64,000 nucleotides of DNA from Streptomyces neyagawaensis. Its GTDB lineage: Bacteria; Actinomycetota; Actinomycetes; Streptomycetales; Streptomycetaceae. The notes beneath the pieces are model-generated. The model did not search any database. It saw only the letters and a list, made by a program, of their open reading frames with translations, and was not told the DNA's origin. Made by a program: the position numbers and the translations under genes. The stretch covers positions 310,001 to 374,000 of the forward strand of contig NZ_JAMGBG010000005.1 in the NCBI RefSeq assembly GCF_023516595.1, read 5' to 3'. Below are positions 10,338 through 19,663 of the stretch, one piece after another. Numbering within the stretch: position 1 is the stretch's first letter; the number at the start of each line of letters is the position of its first letter.

Positions 10338-12758
10338 GTGGTCAGTGAGGGTGCGGCGGAACGCGGAACGAGGAAGCCGCGTGCCGAACTTGCCCTGGCG
10401 GCCCTCGCCGACGACCTCGACCCACGCGACCGCCTCCACGCCATCCTCGAACAGGTGCTCGTCTTCACGGACGCGACGCTCGCAGCCGTCTACACCCCGG
10501 ACGACGAAGGCGAACGGCTCTCGCTGAGCGGGTCGGCCGGCGTCCCGACGAGCCTGTACGGGCTGCTCGACAGCTATCCCACCTCCGGCGCCACCTCCTT
10601 CGCCGAGGCGGTCCGCACGGGCCGGCCGGTGTGGCGGGGCTCCGCCGACCTCGTCCAGGACGCGGACGCCCGCCGCTCGGTCGTCGGGGAGTTCTCCGTG
10701 GGGGTGCTGCCGCTGGACGAACGGGGCTGCCTGCTCGCCGTGAGCGACGACCTCGACGGCTTCCCCCCCGAGGACCGGCGGTGCCTCGACCTGTTCGCGC
10801 GGGCGGTCACCCGGGCCGCCCCGCCCCCGCCGCTCGGGCCGGGCGCCTCGTTCGACCTGGCCATGGACACCGGACAGGTCGAGGTCGACGACCAGCTCCT
10901 GGAGCTGTTCGGGATCGGCCCCGACGACTTCGAGGGCCGGGTCGAGACCCTGCTCGCGATGACCGTGCCCGAGGACCTGCCCGCCGTGATGTCCGTCGTC
11001 GAGGCCGACCACATGTCCATCGGCGACCGGGAACTGGAGTTCCGGATCCTGCAACCCTCCGGCGAGCAGAAGTGGCTCAGGCTGCGCGGCCGGCTGCTGC
11101 CGGGCGGCGAGGACCGCCCGGCCCGCCTCGTCGGCACCGTCACCGACGCCTCCACCGTGCGCACCGGCCGCGGCGACGTGGCCCGCGTCCAGCGCCTCGC
11201 CGCCGCCCTCGCCACCGCCGGCACCGTCCGGGACGTCAGCCAGGCCGTCGTCGCCGCCCTCCGCAAGCCCCTCCAGGCGGACCGGATCGCCCTCGCCGAA
11301 CTGGAGGGCGACCGCCTCGTCGTCACCGTGCTCGACCCGCCCCAGCCCGAGGCGTGGCCCGAGGTCTGGCGCACCGAGTGGCGCTCCGAATGGCCCGACG
11401 CGCCGGTGCGCACCATGCCGACCCTCGCCACGGCGCTCCGCGAGGGCCGCGCCGCGATCTGGCCCGCCGACGCCGATCTGGAGCCCGCACTCGCCGAGGT
11501 CGGACCGGGCGGCCTCGCCGTCCTCCCGCTGCCGGCCGGCGGCCGGATGGCCGGGGCCTGCCTCATCGGCTGGGACAGCCCCCACGACTTCGGGCCCGAG
11601 GAACGCGCCCTGCTCACCGCCGCCGCGGGCCTGGCAGGTCAGGCCCTGATGCGCGCCCACGCCTTCGACGCCGAACACGAACTCGTCGGCATGCTCCAGC
11701 GCACCCTCCTCCCGCGCCGCCTGCCGCAGCTGCCCGGCGCGGTCGCCGTCGCCCGCTACCTGCCCACCACCGCCGGGCTGGAGGTCGGCGGCGACTGGTA
11801 CGACGTGATCCCCCTGTCCGACAACCACGTCGCGTTCGTCATCGGCGACGTCCAGGGCCACAACGCGGGCGCCGCCACCCTCATGGGCCAGATGCGCACC
11901 GCCCTGCGCGCGTACGCCGTCGAGGGGCACCCCCCGGACGTCGTCGTCGCGCACGCCAACCGCCTTCTCGTCGACATGGAGACCGACCTCTTCGCCACCT
12001 GTTGCTACGTCGACGTCGACATGGAGGAGGGCCTCGCCTGGTACGTCCGCGCCGGCCACATCCCGCCCGTGCTGCGCCACCCGGACGGCACCGTCGAGAT
12101 CACCGAGTCCGAGGGCGGGCCCCCGCTCGGCGTCCTCCGGCAGGCCGACTTCCCGATGGCCTCGCTGCGCCTGGCCCCCGGCGCCCTCCTCGCGCTCACC
12201 ACGGACGGCCTCGTCGAGTCGGCGGACCTCGACGTGGAGGACGGACTCGACCAGCTCGCCGCGGACCTGTCCGCCGCCGACCCCGCCCACCTCGGCGTCG
12301 TCGCCGACACCCTGCTCGGCGGCGCCAACCGCGACGACGACGTGGCCCTGCTCCTCGTCCGCTACGACGGCATGGCCGTGCGCCCGCGCCGCGAGAACTG
12401 GACCGTGTGGCGGGTGCCCCAGGCGGTCGGCCAGGCCCGCCGCTACACCCGGCGCGTCCTGCGGGCCTGGGGCATCCGGGACGAGGCGGACGCCGTCCTG
12501 CTCGTCGTCTCCGAACTCGTCACCAACGCCCTCGTGCACACCGACGGCCGGGTCCGCCTCGACCTCACCCTCCTGCACGACCGGCTGCGGGTCGCCGTCG
12601 CCGACAACTCGCCGCGTACCCCGATCAAACCGGCCAGCATCGGCTGGCAGGCCACCGGCGGCCGCGGTGTCCTCCTCGTCGAGGCCATGGCGTCGGCGTG
12701 GGGCACCGTGCCGGTGAGCGGCGGCAAGTATGTGTGGGCGGAGATCCCCATCGGCTGA
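10338..12758 (+). CDS. SpoIIE phosphatase with GAF, PAS and HATPase domains
   Basis: 806 residues from GTG 10338. Order: GAF-like sensor (about 20-150), PAS-like domain (about 175-270, 'VEVDDQLLELFGIGPDDF'), GAF (about 285-450), SpoIIE/PP2C phosphatase from about 470 ('LEVGGDWYDVIPLSDNHVAF', 'IGDVQGHNAGAAT'), then a GHKL-type kinase domain from about 700 ('VLLVVSELVTNALVHTDG', 'GGRGVLLVEAM'). The phosphatase plus RsbW/SpoIIAB-like kinase arrangement is typical of actinobacterial partner-switching regulators. The frame is open to an ATG at 10110 and another at 10221, but residues before 10338 look like translated promoter DNA, rich in Arg and Pro. It is divergent from ramC; linkage to aerial development is plausible but not shown. 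Confidence 0.85.
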   Translation: MVSEGAAERGTRKPRAELALAALADDLDPRDRLHAILEQVLVFTDATLAAVYTPDDEGERLSLSGSAGVPTSLYGLLDSYPTSGATSFAEAVRTGRPVWRGSADLVQDADARRSVVGEFSVGVLPLDERGCLLAVSDDLDGFPPEDRRCLDLFARAVTRAAPPPPLGPGASFDLAMDTGQVEVDDQLLELFGIGPDDFEGRVETLLAMTVPEDLPAVMSVVEADHMSIGDRELEFRILQPSGEQKWLRLRGRLLPGGEDRPARLVGTVTDASTVRTGRGDVARVQRLAAALATAGTVRDVSQAVVAALRKPLQADRIALAELEGDRLVVTVLDPPQPEAWPEVWRTEWRSEWPDAPVRTMPTLATALREGRAAIWPADADLEPALAEVGPGGLAVLPLPAGGRMAGACLIGWDSPHDFGPEERALLTAAAGLAGQALMRAHAFDAEHELVGMLQRTLLPRRLPQLPGAVAVARYLPTTAGLEVGGDWYDVIPLSDNHVAFVIGDVQGHNAGAATLMGQMRTALRAYAVEGHPPDVVVAHANRLLVDMETDLFATCCYVDVDMEEGLAWYVRAGHIPPVLRHPDGTVEITESEGGPPLGVLRQADFPMASLRLAPGALLALTTDGLVESADLDVEDGLDQLAADLSAADPAHLGVVADTLLGGANRDDDVALLLVRYDGMAVRPRRENWTVWRVPQAVGQARRYTRRVLRAWGIRDEADAVLLVVSELVTNALVHTDGRVRLDLTLLHDRLRVAVADNSPRTPIKPASIGWQATGGRGVLLVEAMASAWGTVPVSGGKYVWAEIPIG

Positions 12759-12770
12759 CACCCTGGTGGT

Positions 12771-13274
12771 GTGCGCCTGCTCCTGATGTCCGACACCCAC
12801 CTGCCCCGACGCGCCAGGGCACTGCCCGAGCGGCTCCTCGCCGACCTCCCGCACGCCGACGTGGTCGTCCATGCCGGCGACTGGGTCGACGAGGCCACCC
12901 TCGACCTCCTCGAACAGCGCTCCCGCCGTCTCATCGGCGTCTACGGCAACAACGACGGCCCCGCCCTGCGCGCCCGCCTCCCCGAAGTGGCCCACGCCGA
13001 CCTCGACGGGCTGCGTCTCGCCGTGGTCCACGAGACGGGGCCGGCCCAGGGCCGCGAACGCCGCTGCGCCGACCGCTTCCCCGACACCGACGTCCTCGTC
13101 TTCGGCCACAGCCACATCCCCTGGGACACCACCACCGACACCGGCCTGCGGCTGCTCAACCCCGGCTCCCCGACGGACCGGCGCCGCCAGCCGCACTGCA
13201 CGTACATGACGGCGACCGCGACGGACGGCGAGCTGAGGGACGTACGCCTGCACCGGCTGCCGCCCCGCACCTGA
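12771..13274 (+). CDS. YfcE/MJ0936-type metallophosphoesterase
   Basis: 167 residues from GTG 12771, 12 bases after the phosphatase gene, so probably co-transcribed. Motifs of the calcineurin-like phosphoesterase fold are all present: 'SDTHLP' (D-x-H), 'VVHAGDWVD' (GD), 'YGNNDG' (GN-D), 'VVHE' and 'FGHSHIP' (GHSH). Length fits the compact YfcE/MJ0936 family of metal-dependent phosphodiesterases. Substrate unknown. No signal peptide or membrane segment, so cytoplasmic. Confidence 0.88.
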   Translation: MRLLLMSDTHLPRRARALPERLLADLPHADVVVHAGDWVDEATLDLLEQRSRRLIGVYGNNDGPALRARLPEVAHADLDGLRLAVVHETGPAQGRERRCADRFPDTDVLVFGHSHIPWDTTTDTGLRLLNPGSPTDRRRQPHCTYMTATATDGELRDVRLHRLPPRT

Positions 13275-13318
13275 CCCTCACCCGGACCCCTCCCGGGGCC
13301 GCCTAGGTGGCCAGTCAC

Positions 13319-14422
13319 TCACGGCGTCGGCGCATGGATCGCCCCGGCCGTCACCGTCAGCGGCGCCCCGCTGCCGCCCCACCTGAGCGCGACGATCTCC
13401 GCCGCGACGGACACCGCCACCTCCTCGGGCGTACGGGCGCCCAGGTCGAGGCCGACGGGGGAGCGCAGCCGGGCCAGCTCGGCGTCGTCCAGGCCGGCCT
13501 CCCGCAGCCGCCGCATCCGGTCGTCGTGCGTACGTCGGCTGCCCATCGCCCCGATGTACGCGGCCGGCCGGCGCAGCGCCTCCTCCAGCAGCGGCACGTC
13601 GAACTTCGGGTCGTGGGTCAGGACGCAGACGACCGTGCGGTCGTCGGTGGGTGTCCCGCGCAGAAAGCGGTGCGGCCACTCGACGACCACCTCGACGGGG
13701 TCCGGGAACCGCCGCGGCGTCGCGAAGACGGGCCGGGCGTCGCACACCGTCACCCGGTAGCCCAGGAAGACACCGATCCGGGCGACCGCGGCCGCGTAGT
13801 CGATCGCGCCGAACACCAGCATGCGCGGCGGCGGCGCGAACGAGTGCAGGAACACGGTCACGGCGTCCTCACGGCGTTCCCCGTGCGGCCCGTAGTGCCG
13901 CTCCACCGTGGCGCCCAGGGCCAGCTCCCCGCGCGCGTCGGCGGCGACCGCCGCGTCCAGCCCGGCCGCGCCGAGGGAGCCGGACACCGCCTCCGGCCGG
14001 ACGGCGAGGGTGGCGCCGCGCGGTGCGGGGCCGTCGACGACGGTCGCCAGGGTCACGGGTCGGCCGGCGGCCACGGCCCGGACGACCTCCCCCAGCGCCG
14101 GGTCCTCCTCGGGTGTCACCCGCCGCACCAGCACACCGATCTCCCCGCCGCAGGTCAGCCCCACCGCGAACGCGTCCTCGTCGCTGTACCCGAACGTCTC
14201 CAGCCGCGCCTGCCCGGACGCCACCACCTCCTGGGCCAGTTCGAACACCGCGCCCTCCACACAGCCGCCGGACACACTGCCCACGACCTCGCCGCCGGGG
14301 CCGACCGCCAGGGCGGCTCCCGGTTCGCGGGGCGCGCTCCGGGTGACCGTGACGACGGTCGCGAGCCCGAACGGGGCGCCCGCCGCGTACCACGCGCCGA
14401 CCGCCGGGAGGACCTCACGCAT
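13319..14422 (-). CDS. XdhC/CoxI-family protein
   Basis: 367 residues from ATG 14422, with GAGAGGAG upstream; the longer open frame to 14695 lacks family similarity. The N-terminal XdhC/CoxI segment contains 'GSVSGGCVEGAVFELAQE' with the conserved Cys and 'LTCGGEIGVLV'. The C-terminal half has a Rossmann-type fold ('MLVFGAIDYAAAVARIG', 'YIGAMGSRRTHDDR', 'SPVGLDLGARTPEEVAVSVAAEIVA'). XdhC proteins bind and sulfurate molybdenum cofactor and insert it into xanthine dehydrogenase-type enzymes. No molybdenum hydroxylase subunits are adjacent, so its partner enzyme must be encoded elsewhere. Divergent from the LLM oxidoreductase at 14592. Confidence 0.88.
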   Translation of the reverse strand: MREVLPAVGAWYAAGAPFGLATVVTVTRSAPREPGAALAVGPGGEVVGSVSGGCVEGAVFELAQEVVASGQARLETFGYSDEDAFAVGLTCGGEIGVLVRRVTPEEDPALGEVVRAVAAGRPVTLATVVDGPAPRGATLAVRPEAVSGSLGAAGLDAAVAADARGELALGATVERHYGPHGERREDAVTVFLHSFAPPPRMLVFGAIDYAAAVARIGVFLGYRVTVCDARPVFATPRRFPDPVEVVVEWPHRFLRGTPTDDRTVVCVLTHDPKFDVPLLEEALRRPAAYIGAMGSRRTHDDRMRRLREAGLDDAELARLRSPVGLDLGARTPEEVAVSVAAEIVALRWGGSGAPLTVTAGAIHAPTP

Positions 14423-14591
14423 GGCCGCGCTCCTCTCACCACCCCCGCGGTTCCAGCGTCCGACAGTTCCGCCTCCGCCGCCCCTCCGGCCCGCGGGCCG
14501 CGAGCAGCCGTGCCCCGGGGGAGTGCCCCACCTGCCCCAGGAGGCGCGGACGGGCTGTTTCGGACCCGCCCCGGCCGGGGACCCGGCAGCC

Positions 14592-15563
14592 ATGGTGCAC
14601 ATCGGATACACGATGATGACCGAGCAGGCCGGTCCCCGTGAGCTCGTCGACCATGTCGTCAGGGCCGAGGACGCGGGCTTCGACTTCTCGGTCACCTCCG
14701 ACCACTACTTCCCGTGGCTGCGCTCGCAGGGCCACTCGCCGTACGCGTGGAGCGTCCTCGGCGCCGCCGCCCAGGCGACCTCCCGCATCCCGCTGATGAC
14801 CTATGTGACCTGCCCGTCGTTCCGCTACCACCCGGCGGTGGTGGCGCAGAAGGCGGCGACGATGCAGCTGCTGTCCGAGGGACGGTTCCGTCTCGGGCTC
14901 GGCTCGGGCGAGAACCTCAACGAGCATGTCGTGGGCGGCGGCTGGCCCTCCGTCGACGTACGGCACGAGATGCTGGAGGAGGCCGTGGAGATCATCCGGG
15001 CGCTCTTCGAGGGCGGCCATGTGACCCACCACGGCCCCCACTTCGACGTGGAGTCCGCCCGGCTGTGGGACCTGCCGGACGAGCCGCCGCCCCTCGGCAT
15101 CGCCGTCTCCGGCGAGCAGTCCTGCGCCCTCGCGGGCCGGCTCGCCGACCTCGTCATCGCGACGGAGCCGGACGCCGAACTGCTGTCGGCCTTCGACCGG
15201 CACGGCGGCGAGGGCAAGCCCCGCGTGGGTCAGCTGCCGATCTGCTACGACCCCGACCGCGACACGGCCGTCCGGCGCGCCCACGACCAGTTCCGCTGGT
15301 TCGGCAGCGGCTGGAAGGTCAACTCCGAGCTGCCGCACCCCGATTCGTTCGACTCGGCCACCCAGTTCGTCCGGCCCGAGGACGTCGCCGAGTCCATCCC
15401 CTGCGGCGACGACCCGGACGCCTTCGTCGAGGCCGTACGCCCCTACGCCGACGCCGGGTTCACCGAGATCGCGCTGGTGCAGATCGGCGGTGACTCCCAA
15501 CCCGCCTATCTGGACTGGTCGGAGAAGACACTGCTGCCCGCACTGCGCGCCGCCTTCGACTGA
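14592..15563 (+). CDS. LLM-class F420-dependent oxidoreductase
   Basis: 323 residues from ATG 14592. The sequence begins 'HIGYTMMTEQAGPRELVDH' and contains 'ATSRIPLMTYVTCP' and 'GRFRLGLGSGENLNEHVVGGGWP', hallmarks of the luciferase-like monooxygenase family closest to F420-dependent glucose-6-phosphate dehydrogenase-like proteins. Expected to be a TIM-barrel enzyme moving hydride to or from F420; substrate not inferable. The open frame extends upstream antisense to xdhC but without a supported start. Ends before a GC-rich hairpin in the gap to the aldo/keto reductase. Confidence 0.87.
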   Translation: MVHIGYTMMTEQAGPRELVDHVVRAEDAGFDFSVTSDHYFPWLRSQGHSPYAWSVLGAAAQATSRIPLMTYVTCPSFRYHPAVVAQKAATMQLLSEGRFRLGLGSGENLNEHVVGGGWPSVDVRHEMLEEAVEIIRALFEGGHVTHHGPHFDVESARLWDLPDEPPPLGIAVSGEQSCALAGRLADLVIATEPDAELLSAFDRHGGEGKPRVGQLPICYDPDRDTAVRRAHDQFRWFGSGWKVNSELPHPDSFDSATQFVRPEDVAESIPCGDDPDAFVEAVRPYADAGFTEIALVQIGGDSQPAYLDWSEKTLLPALRAAFD

Positions 15564-15600
15564 CACCGGCGGTACGGGCGGGCCGACCCAGGGGTGGGAC

Positions 15601-15632
15601 GGGCGGGAGCCGACGGTGCCCGCCGCCCGCCC
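15601..15632 (+). terminator. GC-rich hairpin after the LLM oxidoreductase gene
   Basis: GGGCGGG at 15601-15607 pairs with CCCGCCC at 15626-15632 across an 18-base loop, 38 bases after the stop codon. No U-tract, as usual in Streptomyces. A weak call because the loop is large. Confidence 0.35.
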
Positions 15633-15701
15633 TTGCGGTCGAGCGCACTCCAACTCCTAGGCTGACGCTCCGCCCCACCCCACCTGCGACGGAGCAACGG
15701 C

Positions 15702-16754
15702 ATGCGCTATCGAGTCCTCGGCAAGACCGGCATCGAGGTCAGCACCCACTGCCTCGGCACGATGATGTTCGGCGCCGTCGGCAACCCCGACCACGAGGAC
15801 GGCGCGCGCATCATCCGCGCCGCGCTCGACGCCGGCATCAACTTCGTGGACACCGCCGACATGTACTCGGCCGGGGAGAGCGAGGAGATCGTCGGCAAGG
15901 CACTCAAGGGAGTGCGCGACGACGTCGTGCTCGCCACCAAGGTGCACTTCCCGCTCGGCGAGGGACGCAACCGCAGCGGCAACTCGCGCCGGTGGATCGT
16001 CCGTGCCGTCGAGGACAGCCTGCGGCGGCTGGACACCGACTGGATCGACCTCTACCAGGTGCACCGCCCGGACCACACCACCGACATCGAGGAGACGCTG
16101 TCCGTCCTCACCGACCTGGTACGGGCGGGCAAGATCCGGGCGTTCGGCTGCTCCACGTTCCCCGCGGAGGACCTCGTCGAGGCGCACCACGTGGCGGAGC
16201 GGCGCGGGCTGATGCGGTTGCGCACGGAGCAGCCGCCGTACTCGATCCTCGCGCGCGGCATCGAACGGGCCGTGCTGCCCACCGCGGAGCGTCTGGGCAT
16301 GGGGGTGCTGACCTGGTCGCCGCTCGCCTCGGGCTTCCTGTCCGGGGCCTACCGCGAGGGACGACCGGTCGACCTCACCGCCGGCCGGCCCAAGCTCACC
16401 CCGCACCGCTTCGACCCGGCGCTCCCGGGCAACGCGGAGAAGTACGCGGCCGTCGAGCGCCTCGTCGTCCTCGCCGAGGAGATGGGCCGAACCCTGCCGG
16501 AACTGGCCGTCGCCTTCCCGCTGGTGCACCCGGCCGTCACCTCGGTCATCATCGGCCCGCGCACGATGGACCAGCTCACCTCGCTGCTCAAGGGGGCCGA
16601 CGTGGTGCTCGACGACCCGGTGCTCGACCGGATCGACGAGATCGTCGCCCCGGGCACGGACCTCTACCGCGCCGACGGCGTCTGGCAGCCCCGCCCCCTC
16701 ACCGAGCCGGCCCTGCGCAGGCGCCCGACAGCCGAGCGAGCGGCCACGGACTGA
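15702..16754 (+). CDS. aldo/keto reductase
   Basis: 350 residues, ATG 15702 (GGAG at 15690-15693). Family motifs: 'YRVLGKTGIEVSTHCLGTMMFG' at the N-terminus in two parts, the Asp/Tyr pair in 'FVDTADMYSAGESEEIVG' (about 48-53), the catalytic Lys in 'VLATKVHFP' and His in 'LYQVHRPD', completing the AKR tetrad. NADPH-binding 'VIIGPRTMDQL' near the C-terminus. Typical size for voltage-gated-channel beta-like AKRs. Cytoplasmic; substrate unknown. Confidence 0.9.
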   Translation: MRYRVLGKTGIEVSTHCLGTMMFGAVGNPDHEDGARIIRAALDAGINFVDTADMYSAGESEEIVGKALKGVRDDVVLATKVHFPLGEGRNRSGNSRRWIVRAVEDSLRRLDTDWIDLYQVHRPDHTTDIEETLSVLTDLVRAGKIRAFGCSTFPAEDLVEAHHVAERRGLMRLRTEQPPYSILARGIERAVLPTAERLGMGVLTWSPLASGFLSGAYREGRPVDLTAGRPKLTPHRFDPALPGNAEKYAAVERLVVLAEEMGRTLPELAVAFPLVHPAVTSVIIGPRTMDQLTSLLKGADVVLDDPVLDRIDEIVAPGTDLYRADGVWQPRPLTEPALRRRPTAERAATD

Positions 16755-16982
16755 CCCTCGCCGGAGGGCGGTGACGGCCGCGCGGGCCAGGGCCCTTCGC
16801 GACATCCCGGGGGCTGCCTCGCCGGTCGCGGGGCGCCGACGCGTTGGCCGACGACATCGGCGCAGCGTGGTCGATCAGGGCCTCGACCACCTGTACGTCA
16901 GACGGTCGTCACTCCGCGGGGCCGTCACCGCAAAGGCTTCCGACCAGGACACCACGACCAGCGTGCCCGGGGCGATGTGCCC

Positions 16983-17456
16983 TCAGCAGATGTCGACGTG
17001 AGTGAAGTCGTACACCGCCTCGTTCGGGACGACCTCGGTGATCCGGCCGTTCGCCTCGATGTTGGCGCGATAGTTGGGCCCCCAGAAACGGACTACGGCT
17101 CCGCCGGTCTGGTTGTTGCGAACAGCCAGCGCGTCGATGAAGTTCGAGAGCGAACGCGTTTCGCACCTGAACAGGTGGAAGATGCTGTGTTTGCCGTCGC
17201 CCTGGCCAACCGACACGCAGGCGATTCCAGATGCCCAGGAGCACGCACCCAGCTGCGCGTTCCGGTCGGCACTCGGCACATCCCGTGCCCATACCCGCTC
17301 GCCCGAGTACAGCGGGTAGATCTCCGGTGTCCATGCGGCCCTTCCGGCCGCGACGTTCGGCGCTGCCTGTGCTGGTGCCTGCGCCGCCAGCGGAAGGGCC
17401 AATGCGGCGATCATCGTCACGACCATTGCGGCCGCCCGCTTTCTGGAACTTGTCAC
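16983..17456 (-). CDS. small secreted protein of unknown function
   Basis: 157 residues from GTG 17456 with GAGGAG 11 bases upstream. Clear Sec signal peptide: 'SSRKR', hydrophobic 'MVVTMIAALALPLAAQ', then 'APAQAA' cleavage region near residue 32. The mature part has four Cys (in 'LGACSWASGIACVSV', 'LFRCE' and the C-terminal '...VDIC'), likely two disulfides, and ends exactly at a Cys. I do not recognise a family. Its GC and third-position bias are somewhat lower than neighbours. Divergent from the GH5 hydrolase gene. Confidence 0.75.
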   Translation of the reverse strand: MTSSRKRAAAMVVTMIAALALPLAAQAPAQAAPNVAAGRAAWTPEIYPLYSGERVWARDVPSADRNAQLGACSWASGIACVSVGQGDGKHSIFHLFRCETRSLSNFIDALAVRNNQTGGAVVRFWGPNYRANIEANGRITEVVPNEAVYDFTHVDIC

Positions 17457-17761
17457 GCTCTTTCGATCTCCTCTGTGGTCGCAACCGGTCCAGCCGGACC
17501 GCCCCCTCCCGCGAAGGTGCCCTGACCCTCGGGCTTGGTGGGTCCCTGTGGTTCGGCCTCAGTGTGGTCGGCCTGCCGGAAAGCAGGCCACGCCTTTCGG
17601 TCAGTGCCGAAAGGCCGTGGTCATCGCTCCGTCCCACTGCCGCCTGACGGGCGGTGGCGGCGAAGGATCGCCGTTGCAGGTGAACTGTCTTGAGAAAACG
17701 GGTACTTACTTGTGAGTCAGATGGTATTGACGGCTCGGCTGTCCATTGGGACGGTAGGGAC
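17457..17761. promoter_or_regulatory. divergent intergenic region with a hairpin
   Basis: 305 bases between two divergent secreted-protein genes. It holds a perfect 9-bp hairpin, GCCTTTCGG (17592-17600) with CCGAAAGGC (17607-17615), and a TTGAGA (17692-17697) that could be a -35 element for the GH5 gene. Nothing else recognised. Confidence 0.4.
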
Positions 17762-19645
17762 ATGTCGAATGTGGCGGACATGTCAAGATTGCGCACACGT
17801 CTGCTCGGTGTCCTGGTACTCGTCACCGGCTTCCTGACCACGGCGGGCCCCACCCAGCCAGCCTCCGCTCTCACTGACGAACTCTGGTTCGACTCCCAGG
17901 CCGCGGCGACCCTCACGGTCGACGGCGGCAGGTTCAAGGACGGCCTCGGCCGCGAGGTCGTCCTGCGCGGCTACAACGTCTCCGGTGAGACGAAGCTCAA
18001 GGAGAACAACGGTCTGCCCTTCGCCTCGGTCGCCGACGCCAGGAAATCGGCGACCGCGCTCCGGGCGCTCGGCGGCGGCAACTCCGTCCGTTTCCTGCTG
18101 TCCTGGGCGTACGCCGAGCCCGTGCGCGGCCAGGTGGACACCGCCTATCTCTCGGCGGCCACCGCCCAGATGGGCGCCTTCCTCGACGCCGGGATCCGGG
18201 TCTACCCGGACTTCCACCAGGACCTCTACTCCCGGTGGCTGTTCGACTCCGACAGCTGGTACACCGGCGACGGCGCCCCCAAGTGGGCCGTCGACCTCGG
18301 GAACTACCCCGACGAGTACTGCGGCATCTGCCCGTTCTGGGGGCAGAACATCACCTCCAACGCCGCCGTCACGAAGTCGACGTACGACTTCTGGCACAAC
18401 ACGTACGGCGTCCAGGACTCCTTCCTGGCCACCGCCCAGAAGACCATGGCGCACATCAAGCAGAACCTCTCGGCCGCGCAGTTCCAGGGCGTCGTCGGCT
18501 TCGACCCGTGGAACGAGCCGCATCCCGGCGTCCTCGACTCGGGGCAGACGAGCAGGGCGTGGGAGAAGGACGTCATGTGGCCCTTCTACGTCAAGTTCCG
18601 CGCGCGGATGGACGCGGCGGGCTGGCAGTCCAAGCCCGCCTTCGTCGAGCCGAACCTCTTCTGGAACGCCAACATCGACTTCCAGAAGCAGGAGGGCGGA
18701 CTGCTCGACGCGGGCACCATCGGGCCGCGCTATGTCTTCAACACCCACTTCTACGACCAGAAGGCGATCTCCGGCATCTTCATGTGGGGCAAGGCGGAGA
18801 ACGGCCAGTACACGACCAACTTCGGGACCATCCGTGACCGGGCCACCGCCGGTGGCACGGCCGCGATCGTCAGCGAGTTCGGGCACCCGCTCGCCGGGTC
18901 GGTCTCCGACAAGGCGCCCACGGTCTACAAGGCCATGTACCAGGCGCTCGACTCCCGCGTGAAGGGCGGGAGTTGGTGGTCGGACCCGGCCGCCTCCGGC
19001 CCGGTCCTGTCCGGTTCGCAGTGGCAGTGGGACCTCTACCACGGCCGCCACCGCGAGCTGATGAACGACAACCCCGACAAGGTGCAGAGGGAGGGCGACG
19101 CCTGGAACGGGGAGGACCTCTCCGCCGTACGCCTCGACGACTCCGGTACGGCCGTGCTCCGCCAGGACGCCCGGCTCCTCGACCGGGTCTACCCGAGCGC
19201 CACGGCGGGCAGCGCCCTCGCCTTCACCTACGAGGACCGCTCCCGCGACGGCTCCACGACGCTGACCTGGAACCCGGTGCCCAGCACCCTGCCGAACGTC
19301 TCCTCGCTCGTCGGGTCCGGGCAGTACGCCCTGCTGGTGTGGCGTTCCGACGGCAGCACCGAGCCGACGGAACTGCACCTGCCGGCGTCCTTCCCCACCG
19401 CGTCCACGACCGTGGTGTCCGACCTCGGGGTGACGTCCGCGCCGCCCGCGTACACCACGTCCACTCCCATCGCGGCGGCCAAGGAACCCGGCGGCACCGG
19501 CAGCCGACGGCTGCTGCTCACCGCCCCCGACTCGGGCAAGCTGCACTACGCCCTGGTCACCAACGGGGCGACAGCCCCGTCCGCGACGCGGTTGGACGCG
19601 GCGCGCACGGAGCTGTCGGGGTGGCTGGCCTCGGAGTTCAACTAG
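17762..19645 (+). CDS. secreted GH5-family glycoside hydrolase (endoglycoceramidase/cellulase-like)
   Basis: 627 residues from ATG 17762, preceded by GGTAGGG; an in-frame start at 17690 would add 24 unlikely residues. Signal peptide: 'SRLRTRLLGVLVLVTGFLT' then 'PASA' cleavage near residue 36. The catalytic TIM barrel has the GH5 acid/base Glu in 'GFDPWNEPHPG' (about 250) and nucleophile Glu in 'AAIVSEFGHP' (about 370), plus 'VLRGYNVSGETK' and 'YPDFHQDLYSR'. The C-terminal about 150 residues form a separate beta-rich domain, as in endoglycosylceramidase-type members. Acts outside the cell on a glycan or glycolipid; the exact substrate cannot be told. Converges on the beta-propeller gene, 18 bases between stops. 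Confidence 0.87.
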   Translation: MSNVADMSRLRTRLLGVLVLVTGFLTTAGPTQPASALTDELWFDSQAAATLTVDGGRFKDGLGREVVLRGYNVSGETKLKENNGLPFASVADARKSATALRALGGGNSVRFLLSWAYAEPVRGQVDTAYLSAATAQMGAFLDAGIRVYPDFHQDLYSRWLFDSDSWYTGDGAPKWAVDLGNYPDEYCGICPFWGQNITSNAAVTKSTYDFWHNTYGVQDSFLATAQKTMAHIKQNLSAAQFQGVVGFDPWNEPHPGVLDSGQTSRAWEKDVMWPFYVKFRARMDAAGWQSKPAFVEPNLFWNANIDFQKQEGGLLDAGTIGPRYVFNTHFYDQKAISGIFMWGKAENGQYTTNFGTIRDRATAGGTAAIVSEFGHPLAGSVSDKAPTVYKAMYQALDSRVKGGSWWSDPAASGPVLSGSQWQWDLYHGRHRELMNDNPDKVQREGDAWNGEDLSAVRLDDSGTAVLRQDARLLDRVYPSATAGSALAFTYEDRSRDGSTTLTWNPVPSTLPNVSSLVGSGQYALLVWRSDGSTEPTELHLPASFPTASTTVVSDLGVTSAPPAYTTSTPIAAAKEPGGTGSRRLLLTAPDSGKLHYALVTNGATAPSATRLDAARTELSGWLASEFN

Positions 19646-19663
19646 CGGAAGGTCAGTCCAAGG

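Noticed and set aside
13908..14591. Upstream extension of the LLM oxidoreductase
   Set aside because: Antisense to xdhC and lacks family similarity; ATG 14592 suits.
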